From JBMOMT01 sp049324835 (GTDB lineage: Bacteria; Chloroflexota; Anaerolineae; CAYNKW01), in NCBI GenBank assembly GCA_049324835.1, contig JBMOMT010000010.1:94643-158642 (forward strand): 64,000 nt of DNA. Reading direction: 5' to 3'. Under the pieces are notes generated by a model that was not told the origin of the DNA, did no database searches, and was given only the letters and a program-made list of their open reading frames with translations. Of the stretch, positions 8,448 to 16,720 are shown one piece after another. A program made the position numbers and the translations under genes. Numbering within the stretch: position 1 is the stretch's first letter; each line of letters starts with the position of its first letter.

Positions 8448-10350
8448 GTCACAACGCGGCGCACGCGCTACGGGCATGGGCAGCGTCGGGGCGAAGGCTG
8501 GCCGACCAGAGGGCGCGGAGCGCTCCGAGGGGCAGAAAGCGGGTCCGGGCATGCCTGTGCAGGGGATGCAGATGGGGCGGCGGGTCGAGAAGCCGCGCGA
8601 CTCACGCGCTGTTTTCGCACGGCTCACCGCCTATCTACGCCCTCATATTGCGCTCATTGTTTTGGTGATCACGCTGGTCGTCGTCACCACCGGGCTGGTG
8701 CTCCTCGGCCCCTATCTGGTGGGCGTGGCCATCGACCGGTTCATCGCCCGCGGCGACCAGCCCGGCCTGCTGCGCGTCGTGGCGCTCCTGTTCCTCACCT
8801 ACACATTGGGGTGGCTGGCGCAGTATGCCCAGAGCTACTATGTGGTCGCCCTCACCCAGCGGGTGCTGCGCGCCCTGCGGCGCGACGTATTCGCGCACCT
8901 GCAGACCCTCTCGCTGCGTTTTTTTGACCAGCGCCCCACCGGCGAGCTGATGAGCCGCCTGACCAACGACATCGACGCCATCAACCGCGTCCTTTCCCAG
9001 AGCATCGTCGAGTTGACCGCCAGCCTGCTCACGCTGGTGGGCACGGCGATCGTGGTATTGCTGCTCAGTGCCTGGCTGGCCGCCGCGGCGCTGCTCGTCG
9101 TGCCGCTGATGCTGGCCTTTACCCTGCGCATGGGCCGGGGCACTCGCCGCGGCTTTCAGCAGGTGCAGGCCAACCTGGGCAAACTGAACGCGGTGATGGA
9201 GGAGAGTATCAGCGGCCTGCGGGTGGTGCAGGTCTTTCGGCGTGAGCGGGCGGCGCTGGCCGAGTTCGAGCGCGCCAACCTGGCCGTGCGCGACACGACG
9301 ATCCACGCTCAGATGATGATGACGCTCTTGCGTCCCATGCTGATAGTCTTCAGTAGCCTTGCCATCGTCTTTATTGCCGGCCTGGGCGGCTGGCTCGCGC
9401 TGCGTGGGGCGGTGAGTGTGGGTGTCATCACCACCTTTGTGCTCTATGCCCGCCGCTTCTACGAACCCCTGCTCACCCTGGCGGACCTGTACAACTCGAT
9501 CCAGTCGGCCCTGGCCGGCGCCGAACGGGTCTTTGATCTCCTGGATCAGGTGCCCCAAGTCGCCGACCACCCCGATGCTATCGAGTTGCCCCCGCTGCAG
9601 GGGCAGGTGGTGTTCGATCACGTTGACTTTTGCTACGTGCCAGGGGTGCCGGTGCTCAAGGATGTGAGCTTGACCGCCGAGCCGGGGCAGATGGTGGCCC
9701 TGGTGGGGCCGACTGGCGCGGGCAAAACCACGATCGTCAATCTGCTCTCACGGTTCTACGATGTGGATCAGGGCGCCATCCTCCTGGATGGCTATGACAT
9801 CCGCCAGGTCAGGCAGGATAGCCTGCGCCGCCAATTGGGAATTGTCCCGCAAGACACCTTCTTGTTTGCCGAGACGGTGCTGGAGAATATCCGCTATGGG
9901 CGGCTGGATGCCACGGACGAGGCGTGCATGGCCGCAGCGCGCCTGGCGAACGCCGATTCGTTCATCCAGCATCTGCCCGAGGGTTACCAGACCTCCCTCG
10001 CCGAGCGGGCCGGCACGCTGAGCCAGGGGCAGCGCCAGTTGCTGGCTATCGCCCGCGCCGTCCTGGCCGACCCGCGCATCCTGATCCTGGACGAAGCGAC
10101 CAGCAGCGTCGATACGCGCACCGAGATCCACATCCAGGAGGCGCTGCTGAAGCTGATGCAGGGACGCACCAGTTTCGTCATCGCCCACCGCCTGAGCACG
10201 ATTCGTAACGCCGATCAGGTGCTGGTGATCGACGACGGTCGTATCGTCGAGCGTGGCACCCACGAATCTCTGCTCGCAGCGCGAGGCTTTTACTATCAAC
10301 TCTACGTGAGCCAGTTCGCGCGTGCCGAGCTTGCCGTGACTACTCCCTGA
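8440..10350 (+). CDS. ABC exporter half-transporter with canonical catalytic site
   Basis: Protein of 636 aa. A polar N-terminal tail of about 50 residues rich in Gly, Arg and Met precedes six membrane helices and the ATPase. Walker A GPTGAGKTT, signature LSQGQRQLLA, Walker B LILDEATSSVD with the catalytic Glu, and H-loop IAHRLSTIR are intact. Together with the preceding gene (Glu replaced by Asp) it forms an asymmetric heterodimeric exporter. The ATG at 8440 lies behind GGGAGGAGG and overlaps the upstream stop, so the two subunits are made in a coupled way. Confidence 0.92.
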   Translation: MGESQRGARATGMGSVGAKAGRPEGAERSEGQKAGPGMPVQGMQMGRRVEKPRDSRAVFARLTAYLRPHIALIVLVITLVVVTTGLVLLGPYLVGVAIDRFIARGDQPGLLRVVALLFLTYTLGWLAQYAQSYYVVALTQRVLRALRRDVFAHLQTLSLRFFDQRPTGELMSRLTNDIDAINRVLSQSIVELTASLLTLVGTAIVVLLLSAWLAAAALLVVPLMLAFTLRMGRGTRRGFQQVQANLGKLNAVMEESISGLRVVQVFRRERAALAEFERANLAVRDTTIHAQMMMTLLRPMLIVFSSLAIVFIAGLGGWLALRGAVSVGVITTFVLYARRFYEPLLTLADLYNSIQSALAGAERVFDLLDQVPQVADHPDAIELPPLQGQVVFDHVDFCYVPGVPVLKDVSLTAEPGQMVALVGPTGAGKTTIVNLLSRFYDVDQGAILLDGYDIRQVRQDSLRRQLGIVPQDTFLFAETVLENIRYGRLDATDEACMAAARLANADSFIQHLPEGYQTSLAERAGTLSQGQRQLLAIARAVLADPRILILDEATSSVDTRTEIHIQEALLKLMQGRTSFVIAHRLSTIRNADQVLVIDDGRIVERGTHESLLAARGFYYQLYVSQFARAELAVTTP

Positions 10351-10672
10351 ACGCACACGGCGGATCGGCGCTCTGGAGCGGCGGCTGCTGGCCCCGCTGT
10401 TTCTGGCGGCGTTTCTGATCCCAGCAGCGCGGTTGCATCACCGCAGTGGGTAACCGAGGTGTGCGATTTGGAAACCCGTATGGCAAAAGCCACCTCAAAA
10501 CGATAATGCACTTGATCGCAACCTGCTTGAGGTTGCCCACTGCATCGATTCTGGCACTGCTGCGGCAGTCCTAGCACGGGATGCTGTTTGATAAAGACGA
10601 CAATCCCTGCTGTTCGGCTTTTCAATTCTGCAGAGCAGCGCATACAGCGACGCGATTCCATAGGGAGCAGGT
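10351..10672. other. Non-coding gap after the ABC exporter
   Basis: I see no supportable gene here. A small hairpin, GCAACCT / AGGTTGC with a 5-base loop, lies at 10518-10536. The rest shows no family resemblance in any frame. Confidence 0.5.
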
Positions 10673-10701
10673 TTGACAATCTGGTGGGAATATGGTAATA
10701 T
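10673..10701 (+). promoter_or_regulatory. Sigma-70 promoter of the heme operon
   Basis: TTGACA (10673-10678), 17-bp spacer, TAATAT (10696-10701). Situated 85 bp before the first gene of the heme operon. Confidence 0.7.
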
Positions 10702-10734
10702 ATAGTAAGTTTTGGTCATTTTTAGTCATAATAT

Positions 10735-10758
10735 CTGGCCATCAACTTTGATGACCAG
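10735..10758. promoter_or_regulatory. 24-bp palindrome, candidate operator of the heme operon
   Basis: CTGGCCATCA / TGATGACCAG form 10-base arms with one mismatch around a 4-base centre. It lies between the -10 box and the ATG of the regulator gene, the place expected for autoregulation. A leader hairpin is the alternative reading. Confidence 0.5.
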
Positions 10759-10785
10759 AAAACTTTATAAGGCAGGTGAACATCC

Positions 10786-11445
10786 ATGTCCACGGCCGAA
10801 AAAGAGTGGTTGTCCCTGAGCCAAGCCAGCCATCTGTTAGGTGTCCACGAGACAACCTTGCGGCGGTGGGTCGATGCAGGCCAGATTCCGTGCTTCCGCA
10901 CACCCGGTGGACATCGGCGTTTCACGGTCTCCGATCTGACTGCCTGGATGGGAGGCCAACAGGCAACGGCGTTGGCCCCGCAGACAGAAACCCTCATGCA
11001 AAGCGCGGTCGGATTTACCCGGCAAGAAATGGTAGAGAGACATGTGTCTAGCGAGGCCTGGTACTTGGCCTTCGATCAAGAAGACGAACGCCAGCGCATG
11101 CGGGAATCGGGTCGCCATCTTTTAGGGCTGACCATCCAGTATATGGGACGTGTCGGCAATCGCGAGAAAATGGTAGAGGAGGGTCGGCGTATCGGCCAGT
11201 TCTACGGCCAGCAGTGTGCCCAACATGGCATATCACTCGTTGACAGTATGCGCGCCTTCTTTTTTTTCCGGGAGTCGCTACTGCGAACAGCCAGACCCGG
11301 CCTGTTTGGCAGAGGACAATACGACGCCGAAGAGGTGCGCGTCCACCGAGAACTGCGCCAATTCCTGGATGAGGTCATGTACGCCTGTCTGGCCAGCTAT
11401 GAGGCTGCCTGTCGTCATCTGCTCGGCACGGGAGTTAAGTCATGA
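10786..11445 (+). CDS. MerR/excisionase-type HTH regulator with C-terminal all-helical domain
   Basis: Protein of 219 aa. Residues 8-55 form a winged HTH of the MerR/BldC type: LSLSQASHLLGVHETTLRRW, then PCFRTPGGHRRFTVSDL, the wing typical of that group. Residues 75-215 are predicted helical (RIGQFYGQQCAQHG, FFFFRESLLR, EVMYACLASYEAACRHLL) and could bind a ligand; I do not recognise the domain with certainty. As first gene of the heme operon, with a palindrome in its leader, it is the likely pathway regulator, perhaps responding to a tetrapyrrole or iron. Its stop overlaps the next start (ATGA). Confidence 0.75.
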   Translation: MSTAEKEWLSLSQASHLLGVHETTLRRWVDAGQIPCFRTPGGHRRFTVSDLTAWMGGQQATALAPQTETLMQSAVGFTRQEMVERHVSSEAWYLAFDQEDERQRMRESGRHLLGLTIQYMGRVGNREKMVEEGRRIGQFYGQQCAQHGISLVDSMRAFFFFRESLLRTARPGLFGRGQYDAEEVRVHRELRQFLDEVMYACLASYEAACRHLLGTGVKS

Positions 11446-12080
11446 GCGGTTATCCCATCATGTTGGTGGGTCTGGAAAATGCCCGCTGCGTGGTCATTGG
11501 CGGCGGGGCAGTTGCGGCGCGCAAGGCAGCCGCACTGTGCAAAGCTGGAGCTCGGCCTATCGTCTTTAGCCCAACGCTCTGTGAGGCGCTCGAACGCCAA
11601 GTCGAGCAAGGAGAGATTCAGGCCGTTCAGCGGGAATACCATCCAGGAGATCTGGCCGGGGCACGGCTGGTCATTGCCGCTACCGACGACCCCCAGACCA
11701 ACGAAGTGGTCTGGCGCGAGGCGCAATCTGTCGGCTGCCTGGTCAACGTGGTCGATGACCCGGACAGGTGCAATTTTCACGTCCCGGCTACCGTACGCCG
11801 AGGAGCGCTCACCCTTAGCATCTCGACCGGCGGCAACAGCCCCCTGCTGGCCCGCCGCATCCGCCAGGTATTGGAGGCGCAATTCGATTCGGCCTACGAT
11901 GACTACCTCGATCTGCTCGGTGGCTTGCGGCCAGTGGTGCAAGAACAGATCGCCGATCCGGCCCGGCGCAAGCAGCTCTGGTCCGCGCTGCTCGATTCCA
12001 ACATCCTTGACCTGCTTCGGGAGGGGGATATTGAGACAGCCCGCTGCCGGGTCGAGGGCATCGTCGAGACATTCCGCTAA
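11442..12080 (+). CDS. Precorrin-2 dehydrogenase / siroheme synthase N-terminal-type protein
   Basis: Protein of 212 aa matching the N-terminal half of CysG and the SirC/Met8p family. It oxidises precorrin-2 to sirohydrochlorin with NAD and in some members also inserts iron. The Rossmann motif is VVIGGGAVAARKAAAL (about residues 16-31); VNVVDDPDRCNFHVPA and LTLSISTGGNSPLLARRIR are family signatures. No separate sirohydrochlorin ferrochelatase is seen in the cluster, so this protein may be bifunctional like Met8p. It supplies siroheme, the branch-point for the Ahb genes downstream. Confidence 0.92.
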   Translation: MSGYPIMLVGLENARCVVIGGGAVAARKAAALCKAGARPIVFSPTLCEALERQVEQGEIQAVQREYHPGDLAGARLVIAATDDPQTNEVVWREAQSVGCLVNVVDDPDRCNFHVPATVRRGALTLSISTGGNSPLLARRIRQVLEAQFDSAYDDYLDLLGGLRPVVQEQIADPARRKQLWSALLDSNILDLLREGDIETARCRVEGIVETFR

Positions 12081-12098
12081 TCAGGTCGTTGTGACTCG

Positions 12099-13415
12099 AT
12101 GCAGATCTTACAAGTCGGCTTGAGCCACCAGACTGCCCCCATAGAGGTCCGGGAACAACTCGCTCTGCCGGAGGCAGCCATCCCGGACGCCCTTGGCGTC
12201 TTGTGTGCGAACAACGGTTGTGGTTCCGGCTATGCACTCGAGGGCGCGATCCTTTCCACGTGTAATCGCCTGGAAGTTTACGCCGTCACCGAGTGTGCGG
12301 ATCGCGGCCAGCAGGACCTGTGCAACTATCTGGCGCGAGTAACCGGCACACCTCAGACGGTATTCGAAGCACATTTGCAAGCGCGCGAGGGCGAGGCGGC
12401 CGTCAGCCACCTTTGTGACGTGGCCTGCGGTCTCGATTCATTGGTCCTGGGCGAGTCGCAAATCCAGGGCCAGGTCGCTCATGCCTACCAGATGGCCCTG
12501 GCCAATGGCTCGGCGGGGCCTGTGATCAGTGCCCTATTTCGCACGGCGCTCCAGGCGGGCAAGCGAGCGCGCACTGAAACAGCCATCAACCAGCACGCTA
12601 CTTCTATCAGCCATGTCGCCGTCGAGCTGGCCCTTCAGATATTCGACGACCTGGCGGCCAAGACGGCCCTGCTCGTCGGCGCCGGAGAGATGGCCGAGCT
12701 GGCAGCCAAGAACCTGGTGGACAATGGTGTCGGGAAGTTGCTGGTTGTGAACCGCAGCCAGGGCCGTGCGGCGAGGCTGGCCAAGGAATATGGCGGAGAG
12801 GCTCTGGGCTGGGACAGGCTGACTCAGGCTCTCTGGAAATCCGACATTGTGATCAGCTCCACGGCCGCCCCACATCCTATCCTGCGGCACGATACCGTGT
12901 CCACCGCCATGCGCATGCGCCGCAATCATCCCCTCTTTATTATCGACATCGCCGTCCCCCGCGACGTAGAGCCCGAGGTGGGCAAGCTCACCAACGTGTT
13001 CTTGTACGATATTGATGACCTGCAGCAGGTGCTGGAGGCCAACCTGGAACAGCGGCGGCGCGAGGTGCCGCGAGTTCAGTCGATCATCAGGGATGAGGTA
13101 GCGGGGTTCCTGTCCTGGCTCCGGGCGCGAGATGTCGTGCCCACCATCGTCGACCTCCGGCAGCACGTAGATGGGCTCCGGGAGGCGGAGCTGGCGTGGG
13201 CCCTGAGTAAACTGGAGGATCTATCGGACCAGGAGCGCAACGTCATCCTGGCTTTCAGCCAGCGCCTGGTCAACAAGATCCTGCACGAGCCGACCGTCCG
13301 CCTCAAGTACTACGCCAACGGACGCGAGGCGTACCGCTACACGGAGGCGGTCCGAGACCTCTTTGGCATCAACGATGGAGCCCCTGGCTCCGGGGAGGGA
13401 GACAGCCATGGTTGA
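12099..13415 (+). CDS. hemA: Glutamyl-tRNA reductase
   Basis: Protein of 438 aa, full length. It reduces glutamyl-tRNA to glutamate-1-semialdehyde, the first committed step of C5-pathway tetrapyrrole synthesis. QVGLSHQTAPIEVRE opens the catalytic domain, and STCNRLEVYAV carries the nucleophilic Cys at about residue 55. LVLGESQIQGQV, the NADPH-binding region (LLVGAGEMAELAAKNL) and the C-terminal dimerisation helix domain follow. It sits 18 bp after the precorrin-2 dehydrogenase gene and overlaps the next gene by 8 nt. Confidence 0.97.
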   Translation: MQILQVGLSHQTAPIEVREQLALPEAAIPDALGVLCANNGCGSGYALEGAILSTCNRLEVYAVTECADRGQQDLCNYLARVTGTPQTVFEAHLQAREGEAAVSHLCDVACGLDSLVLGESQIQGQVAHAYQMALANGSAGPVISALFRTALQAGKRARTETAINQHATSISHVAVELALQIFDDLAAKTALLVGAGEMAELAAKNLVDNGVGKLLVVNRSQGRAARLAKEYGGEALGWDRLTQALWKSDIVISSTAAPHPILRHDTVSTAMRMRRNHPLFIIDIAVPRDVEPEVGKLTNVFLYDIDDLQQVLEANLEQRRREVPRVQSIIRDEVAGFLSWLRARDVVPTIVDLRQHVDGLREAELAWALSKLEDLSDQERNVILAFSQRLVNKILHEPTVRLKYYANGREAYRYTEAVRDLFGINDGAPGSGEGDSHG

Positions 13416-14238
13416 TGTCTTTTTTTTCCTGATGGCCGTGTTCTTTTACGTCCTGAGTACCGTCGCCCATGTGGCCTGTTGGATCGGCGGCAGCCGACGA
13501 TGCGAACGATTCGCTCGCCCAACATTGCTGGTGGCGGTGGTGCTCCACGGGGCCGCCATCTTGCTGCGTTGGATCGAGGCCGGCTATGCGCCCCTGTCGA
13601 ACGGCTTTGAAGCCTTTTCCTTCTACGCCTGGGGCCTGAGCCTGGTCTACCTGCTGGTGCCCTCCCTACGCCGGCATGATGTCCTGGGGGTCTTTGTCAC
13701 GCCTCTGGCCCTGACCAGCATCCTCGTCGCTTCGGTTCTTCCAAAACGGATCGACCCTCTGGTGCCGGTTCTGCAAAGTCACTGGCTTCCCATCCACGTC
13801 GGCGTCTCTTTTGCCGCCTATGCTCTGTTCAGCCTGGCCTTCGTCGTGGCCCTCACCTACCTGCTCAAGCTCCATGCCCTGAAACAGCCAGGGCGCTGGT
13901 TGTGGGCGCGCAGGCTGCCCTCCCTGGAGACCTCCGAGACGTTACAGCGGCGAACAGCCGTCGCCGGCTTGGTGCTGATGACGGGCGCCCTGTTGAGTGG
14001 CTCGCTGTGGGCCGAGAAAGCGTGGGGCATCGTCTGGCCCTGGGAACCCCAGCAGGTGGCTTCGCTGGTCACCTGGCTCATCTATGCCGCCTATTTCTAC
14101 GCCCGGCACAGCGCCGGCTGGGTGGACCGCCGGGGGGCCTGGCTGCTGGTCGGTGGTTTTGTCTCTGTTCTCATCACCTTTGTTGGCGCCGACCTGCTGA
14201 TGCCTGACAGCCGCCATAGCTTTTTATTTGGATCGTGA
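13408..14238 (+). CDS. HemX/CcsA-like cytochrome c assembly-type membrane protein
   Basis: Protein of 276 aa from ATG 13408, placed behind GGGAGGGAG. It is predicted to have about eight membrane helices. AWGIVWPWEPQQVASLVTW resembles the tryptophan-rich heme-handling motif of the CcmC/CcsA/HemX superfamily. In Bacillus the HemX protein lies next to hemA and lowers HemA levels; CcsA proteins handle heme for cytochrome c. Position directly after hemA favours HemX. The longer reading from 13363 would overlap hemA much more and adds no family sequence. Confidence 0.8.
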   Translation: MVDVFFFLMAVFFYVLSTVAHVACWIGGSRRCERFARPTLLVAVVLHGAAILLRWIEAGYAPLSNGFEAFSFYAWGLSLVYLLVPSLRRHDVLGVFVTPLALTSILVASVLPKRIDPLVPVLQSHWLPIHVGVSFAAYALFSLAFVVALTYLLKLHALKQPGRWLWARRLPSLETSETLQRRTAVAGLVLMTGALLSGSLWAEKAWGIVWPWEPQQVASLVTWLIYAAYFYARHSAGWVDRRGAWLLVGGFVSVLITFVGADLLMPDSRHSFLFGS

Positions 14239-14241
14239 CCT

Positions 14242-15174
14242 ATGCCTGAAAACCTCGTGATCGGTACACGGGGCAGCACCCTGGCCCTGTGGCAAACCCA
14301 ATACGTCGTCGAGCGTCTGAGAGCTATTACACCGGACCTCGACATCCGTGTCAAGACCATCCAGACCCAGGGCGACCTGGTGCGTGACCGGGCGCTGTCA
14401 GAGGTGGGCGGCAAGGGGCTCTTTGTGAAAGAGATCGAAAACGCCTTGTTATCCGCTGAAATTGACTTGGCCGTGCACAGTCTCAAAGATATGCCTACCG
14501 AACAGCCCAGGGGACTCACCCTGGGCGCCATCCTGGAACGGGCCGATCCCCGCGACGCGCTGGTCGTGCGCGCCGGCGGACAGGACCTGTCCAGCCTGCC
14601 GGCGGGTGCGCGGGTGGGCACCAGCAGTCTACGGCGGAGGGCGCAACTACTGGCTGCCCGGCCCGACCTGCGCGTGCTCGATCTGCGGGGCAACGTGGAT
14701 ACCCGGCTGCGCAAACTGAGGGAGGGGCAATATGACGCCATAGTGCTGGCCGTCGCCGGCCTGGTGCGCCTGGGCCACGCCCAAGCCATCGGCCAGGTGC
14801 TGCCCCTGGACCTCATGCTGCCCGCCGTGGGCCAGGGCGCGCTGTGCGTCGAGGTGCGGGCCGACGACGACGCCGTGCGCGCCCTCGTCGCCGCCCTCGA
14901 TCACGCCCCCACCCGCTGGGCGACCGCCGCCGAGCGGTCCTTTCTGCGCCGCCTGGAGGGTGGCTGCCAGGTGCCCATCGGGGCCTATGCTCAGGTGGAT
15001 GAGGGTCAACTTGACTTGCGCGGGCTGGTCGCCGCCCTGGACGGCGTACGCCTGGCGCGCGACGCGATCCACGGCCCGGCGACAGAGGCCGAGCGGCTGG
15101 GTGTTGCGCTGGCCGAACGGCTGCTGGCTATCGGCGGTGCCGATATCCTGGCGGAGGTGCGCCGTGGCGGCTAA
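14242..15174 (+). CDS. hemC: Hydroxymethylbilane synthase (porphobilinogen deaminase)
   Basis: Protein of 310 aa, usual length. It joins four porphobilinogens into hydroxymethylbilane using a dipyrromethane cofactor. The N-terminus IGTRGSTLALWQTQYV, VHSLKDMPTE, GTSSLRRRAQLLA and LRGNVDTRLRKL are all signature stretches. The cofactor-attaching Cys lies in LEGGCQVPIGAYA, about residue 242. It follows the membrane protein by 3 bp and overlaps the cobA-hemD start by 11 nt. Confidence 0.97.
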   Translation: MPENLVIGTRGSTLALWQTQYVVERLRAITPDLDIRVKTIQTQGDLVRDRALSEVGGKGLFVKEIENALLSAEIDLAVHSLKDMPTEQPRGLTLGAILERADPRDALVVRAGGQDLSSLPAGARVGTSSLRRRAQLLAARPDLRVLDLRGNVDTRLRKLREGQYDAIVLAVAGLVRLGHAQAIGQVLPLDLMLPAVGQGALCVEVRADDDAVRALVAALDHAPTRWATAAERSFLRRLEGGCQVPIGAYAQVDEGQLDLRGLVAALDGVRLARDAIHGPATEAERLGVALAERLLAIGGADILAEVRRGG

Positions 15175-16720
15175 CGGATTCGTCTCGCTGATCGGGGCCG
15201 GGCCGGGCGACCCGGGCTTGCTCACGCTGCGCGGCGCCGAGGCATTGGCCTCGGCGAATGTAGTTGTCTATGATTACCTGGCCAACCCGGCGTTACTGAC
15301 CCACGCCCCTGCCGACGCAGAGCGCATCTACGTGGGCAAGAAAGCAGGCTGCCATGCCCTATCCCAGGAAGAGATCAACGGCCTTCTGGTAGAACGGGGA
15401 CTGGCCGGGCAGCGAGTAGCCCGGCTGAAGGGCGGCGACCCGTTCGTCTTTGGTCGAGGCGGCGAGGAGGCTCTGGCCCTCGTCAAAGCCGGCGTGCCGT
15501 TCGAGATCGTGCTCGGCGTCACCAGCGCCGTAGCGGCGCCGGCCTACGCCGGCATCCCGGTCACCCATCGTGGCCTGGCCAGCAGTTTCGCCGTCGTCAC
15601 CGGCCACGAGGACCCGGCCAAGGAAGAATCGGCCCTGGACTGGCCGCGGCTGGCCACCGGCGTCGATACGCTGGTTTTTCTCATGGGCGTCGGGAATCTG
15701 CCCCAGATCGTCGAGCAGTTGGTGGCCCACGGCCGCCCGGCCGACACACCGGTGGCCCTGGTGCGCTGGGGCACCATGCCTGACCAACAGGTAGTGAGCG
15801 GTACCCTGGCCGACATCGCCGATCGGGTGCAAACAGCCGGCCTCAAACCGCCAGCGGTGACGGTCGTCGGCCGGGTAGCGGCGCTGCGCGAGCAGTTACG
15901 CTGGTTCGAGGACCGGCCCCTCTTTGGCCAGCGGGTGCTGGTCACCCGCACCCGCCAACAGGCTAGCGCCCTATCGGCCCGGCTGCGTGCCCTGGGCGCC
16001 GAGGCCATCGAACTGCCCACCATCCGCATCGTCCCCCCCGAGGACTGGACGCCCCTCGACGCGGCCATCACCGGCCTTGCGGGCTATGACTGGATCGTAT
16101 TCACCAGCGTCAACGGCGTAGGCTATTTCTGGCAGCGATTGAACGCCGCCGGCCTCGATGCCCGGGTCCTGCACGGCCTGCGACTGGCGGCCATCGGTCC
16201 GGCGACTGCTGCCGAATTGGAGGCCCACGGCTTGCGGGCCGACTATGTGCCGGGCGAGTACGTGGCCGAGGCGGTCGCCGCCGGGCTGGGCGATGTGCGC
16301 GGCCAACGGCTGCTGCTGCCCCGCGCCGACATTGCCCGCCCGGCCCTGGCCAACCTGCTCCGCGAGGGAGGTGCCGAGGTAGTCGAGGTGGCTGCCTACC
16401 GCACCCTACAGCCCAAAACCGACCCCACCGAACTGGGCGATCTGCTGACTCGGATCACCGCAGCGACCTTTACCAGCTCGTCCACAGTGCGTAACCTGGC
16501 GATCCTGGTCCGCGAGGCGGGTCTGGACCTGCCCCAGGCGCTGGCCCACGCGACGATCGTCTGCATCGGCCCCATCACCGCCGCGACGGCAAGGGAATTG
16601 GGGTTGAAAGTGGATGTGGTCGCCCAAGAATACACGATAGACGGGCTCATGCAAACATTGAAAGATTATTACGTTTTACGCAATACACCCATACTGGAAA
16701 GGATCGCACACAAAACATGA
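15164..16720 (+). CDS. cobA-hemD: Fused uroporphyrinogen-III C-methyltransferase / uroporphyrinogen-III synthase
   Basis: Protein of 518 aa from GTG 15164, behind GGAGGTG. The N-terminal half (about 1-245) is SUMT: VSLIGAGPGDPGLLTLRG, VVYDYLAN, RLKGGDPFVFGRGGEE and GIPVTHRG are its hallmark motifs. It methylates uroporphyrinogen III to precorrin-2 using SAM. The C-terminal half (about 250-510) is HemD: VLVTRTRQQASALSARL, DWIVFTSVNGV, and SSSTVRNL near the end. The fusion places the enzyme that makes uroporphyrinogen III next to the one that diverts it to siroheme, as expected if heme is made through siroheme. Confidence 0.95.
   Translation: MAANGFVSLIGAGPGDPGLLTLRGAEALASANVVVYDYLANPALLTHAPADAERIYVGKKAGCHALSQEEINGLLVERGLAGQRVARLKGGDPFVFGRGGEEALALVKAGVPFEIVLGVTSAVAAPAYAGIPVTHRGLASSFAVVTGHEDPAKEESALDWPRLATGVDTLVFLMGVGNLPQIVEQLVAHGRPADTPVALVRWGTMPDQQVVSGTLADIADRVQTAGLKPPAVTVVGRVAALREQLRWFEDRPLFGQRVLVTRTRQQASALSARLRALGAEAIELPTIRIVPPEDWTPLDAAITGLAGYDWIVFTSVNGVGYFWQRLNAAGLDARVLHGLRLAAIGPATAAELEAHGLRADYVPGEYVAEAVAAGLGDVRGQRLLLPRADIARPALANLLREGGAEVVEVAAYRTLQPKTDPTELGDLLTRITAATFTSSSTVRNLAILVREAGLDLPQALAHATIVCIGPITAATARELGLKVDVVAQEYTIDGLMQTLKDYYVLRNTPILERIAHKT

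Noticed and set aside
10340..10540. Small minus-strand frames after the ABC exporter
   Set aside because: No ribosome site, no family resemblance and biased composition; left as non-coding.
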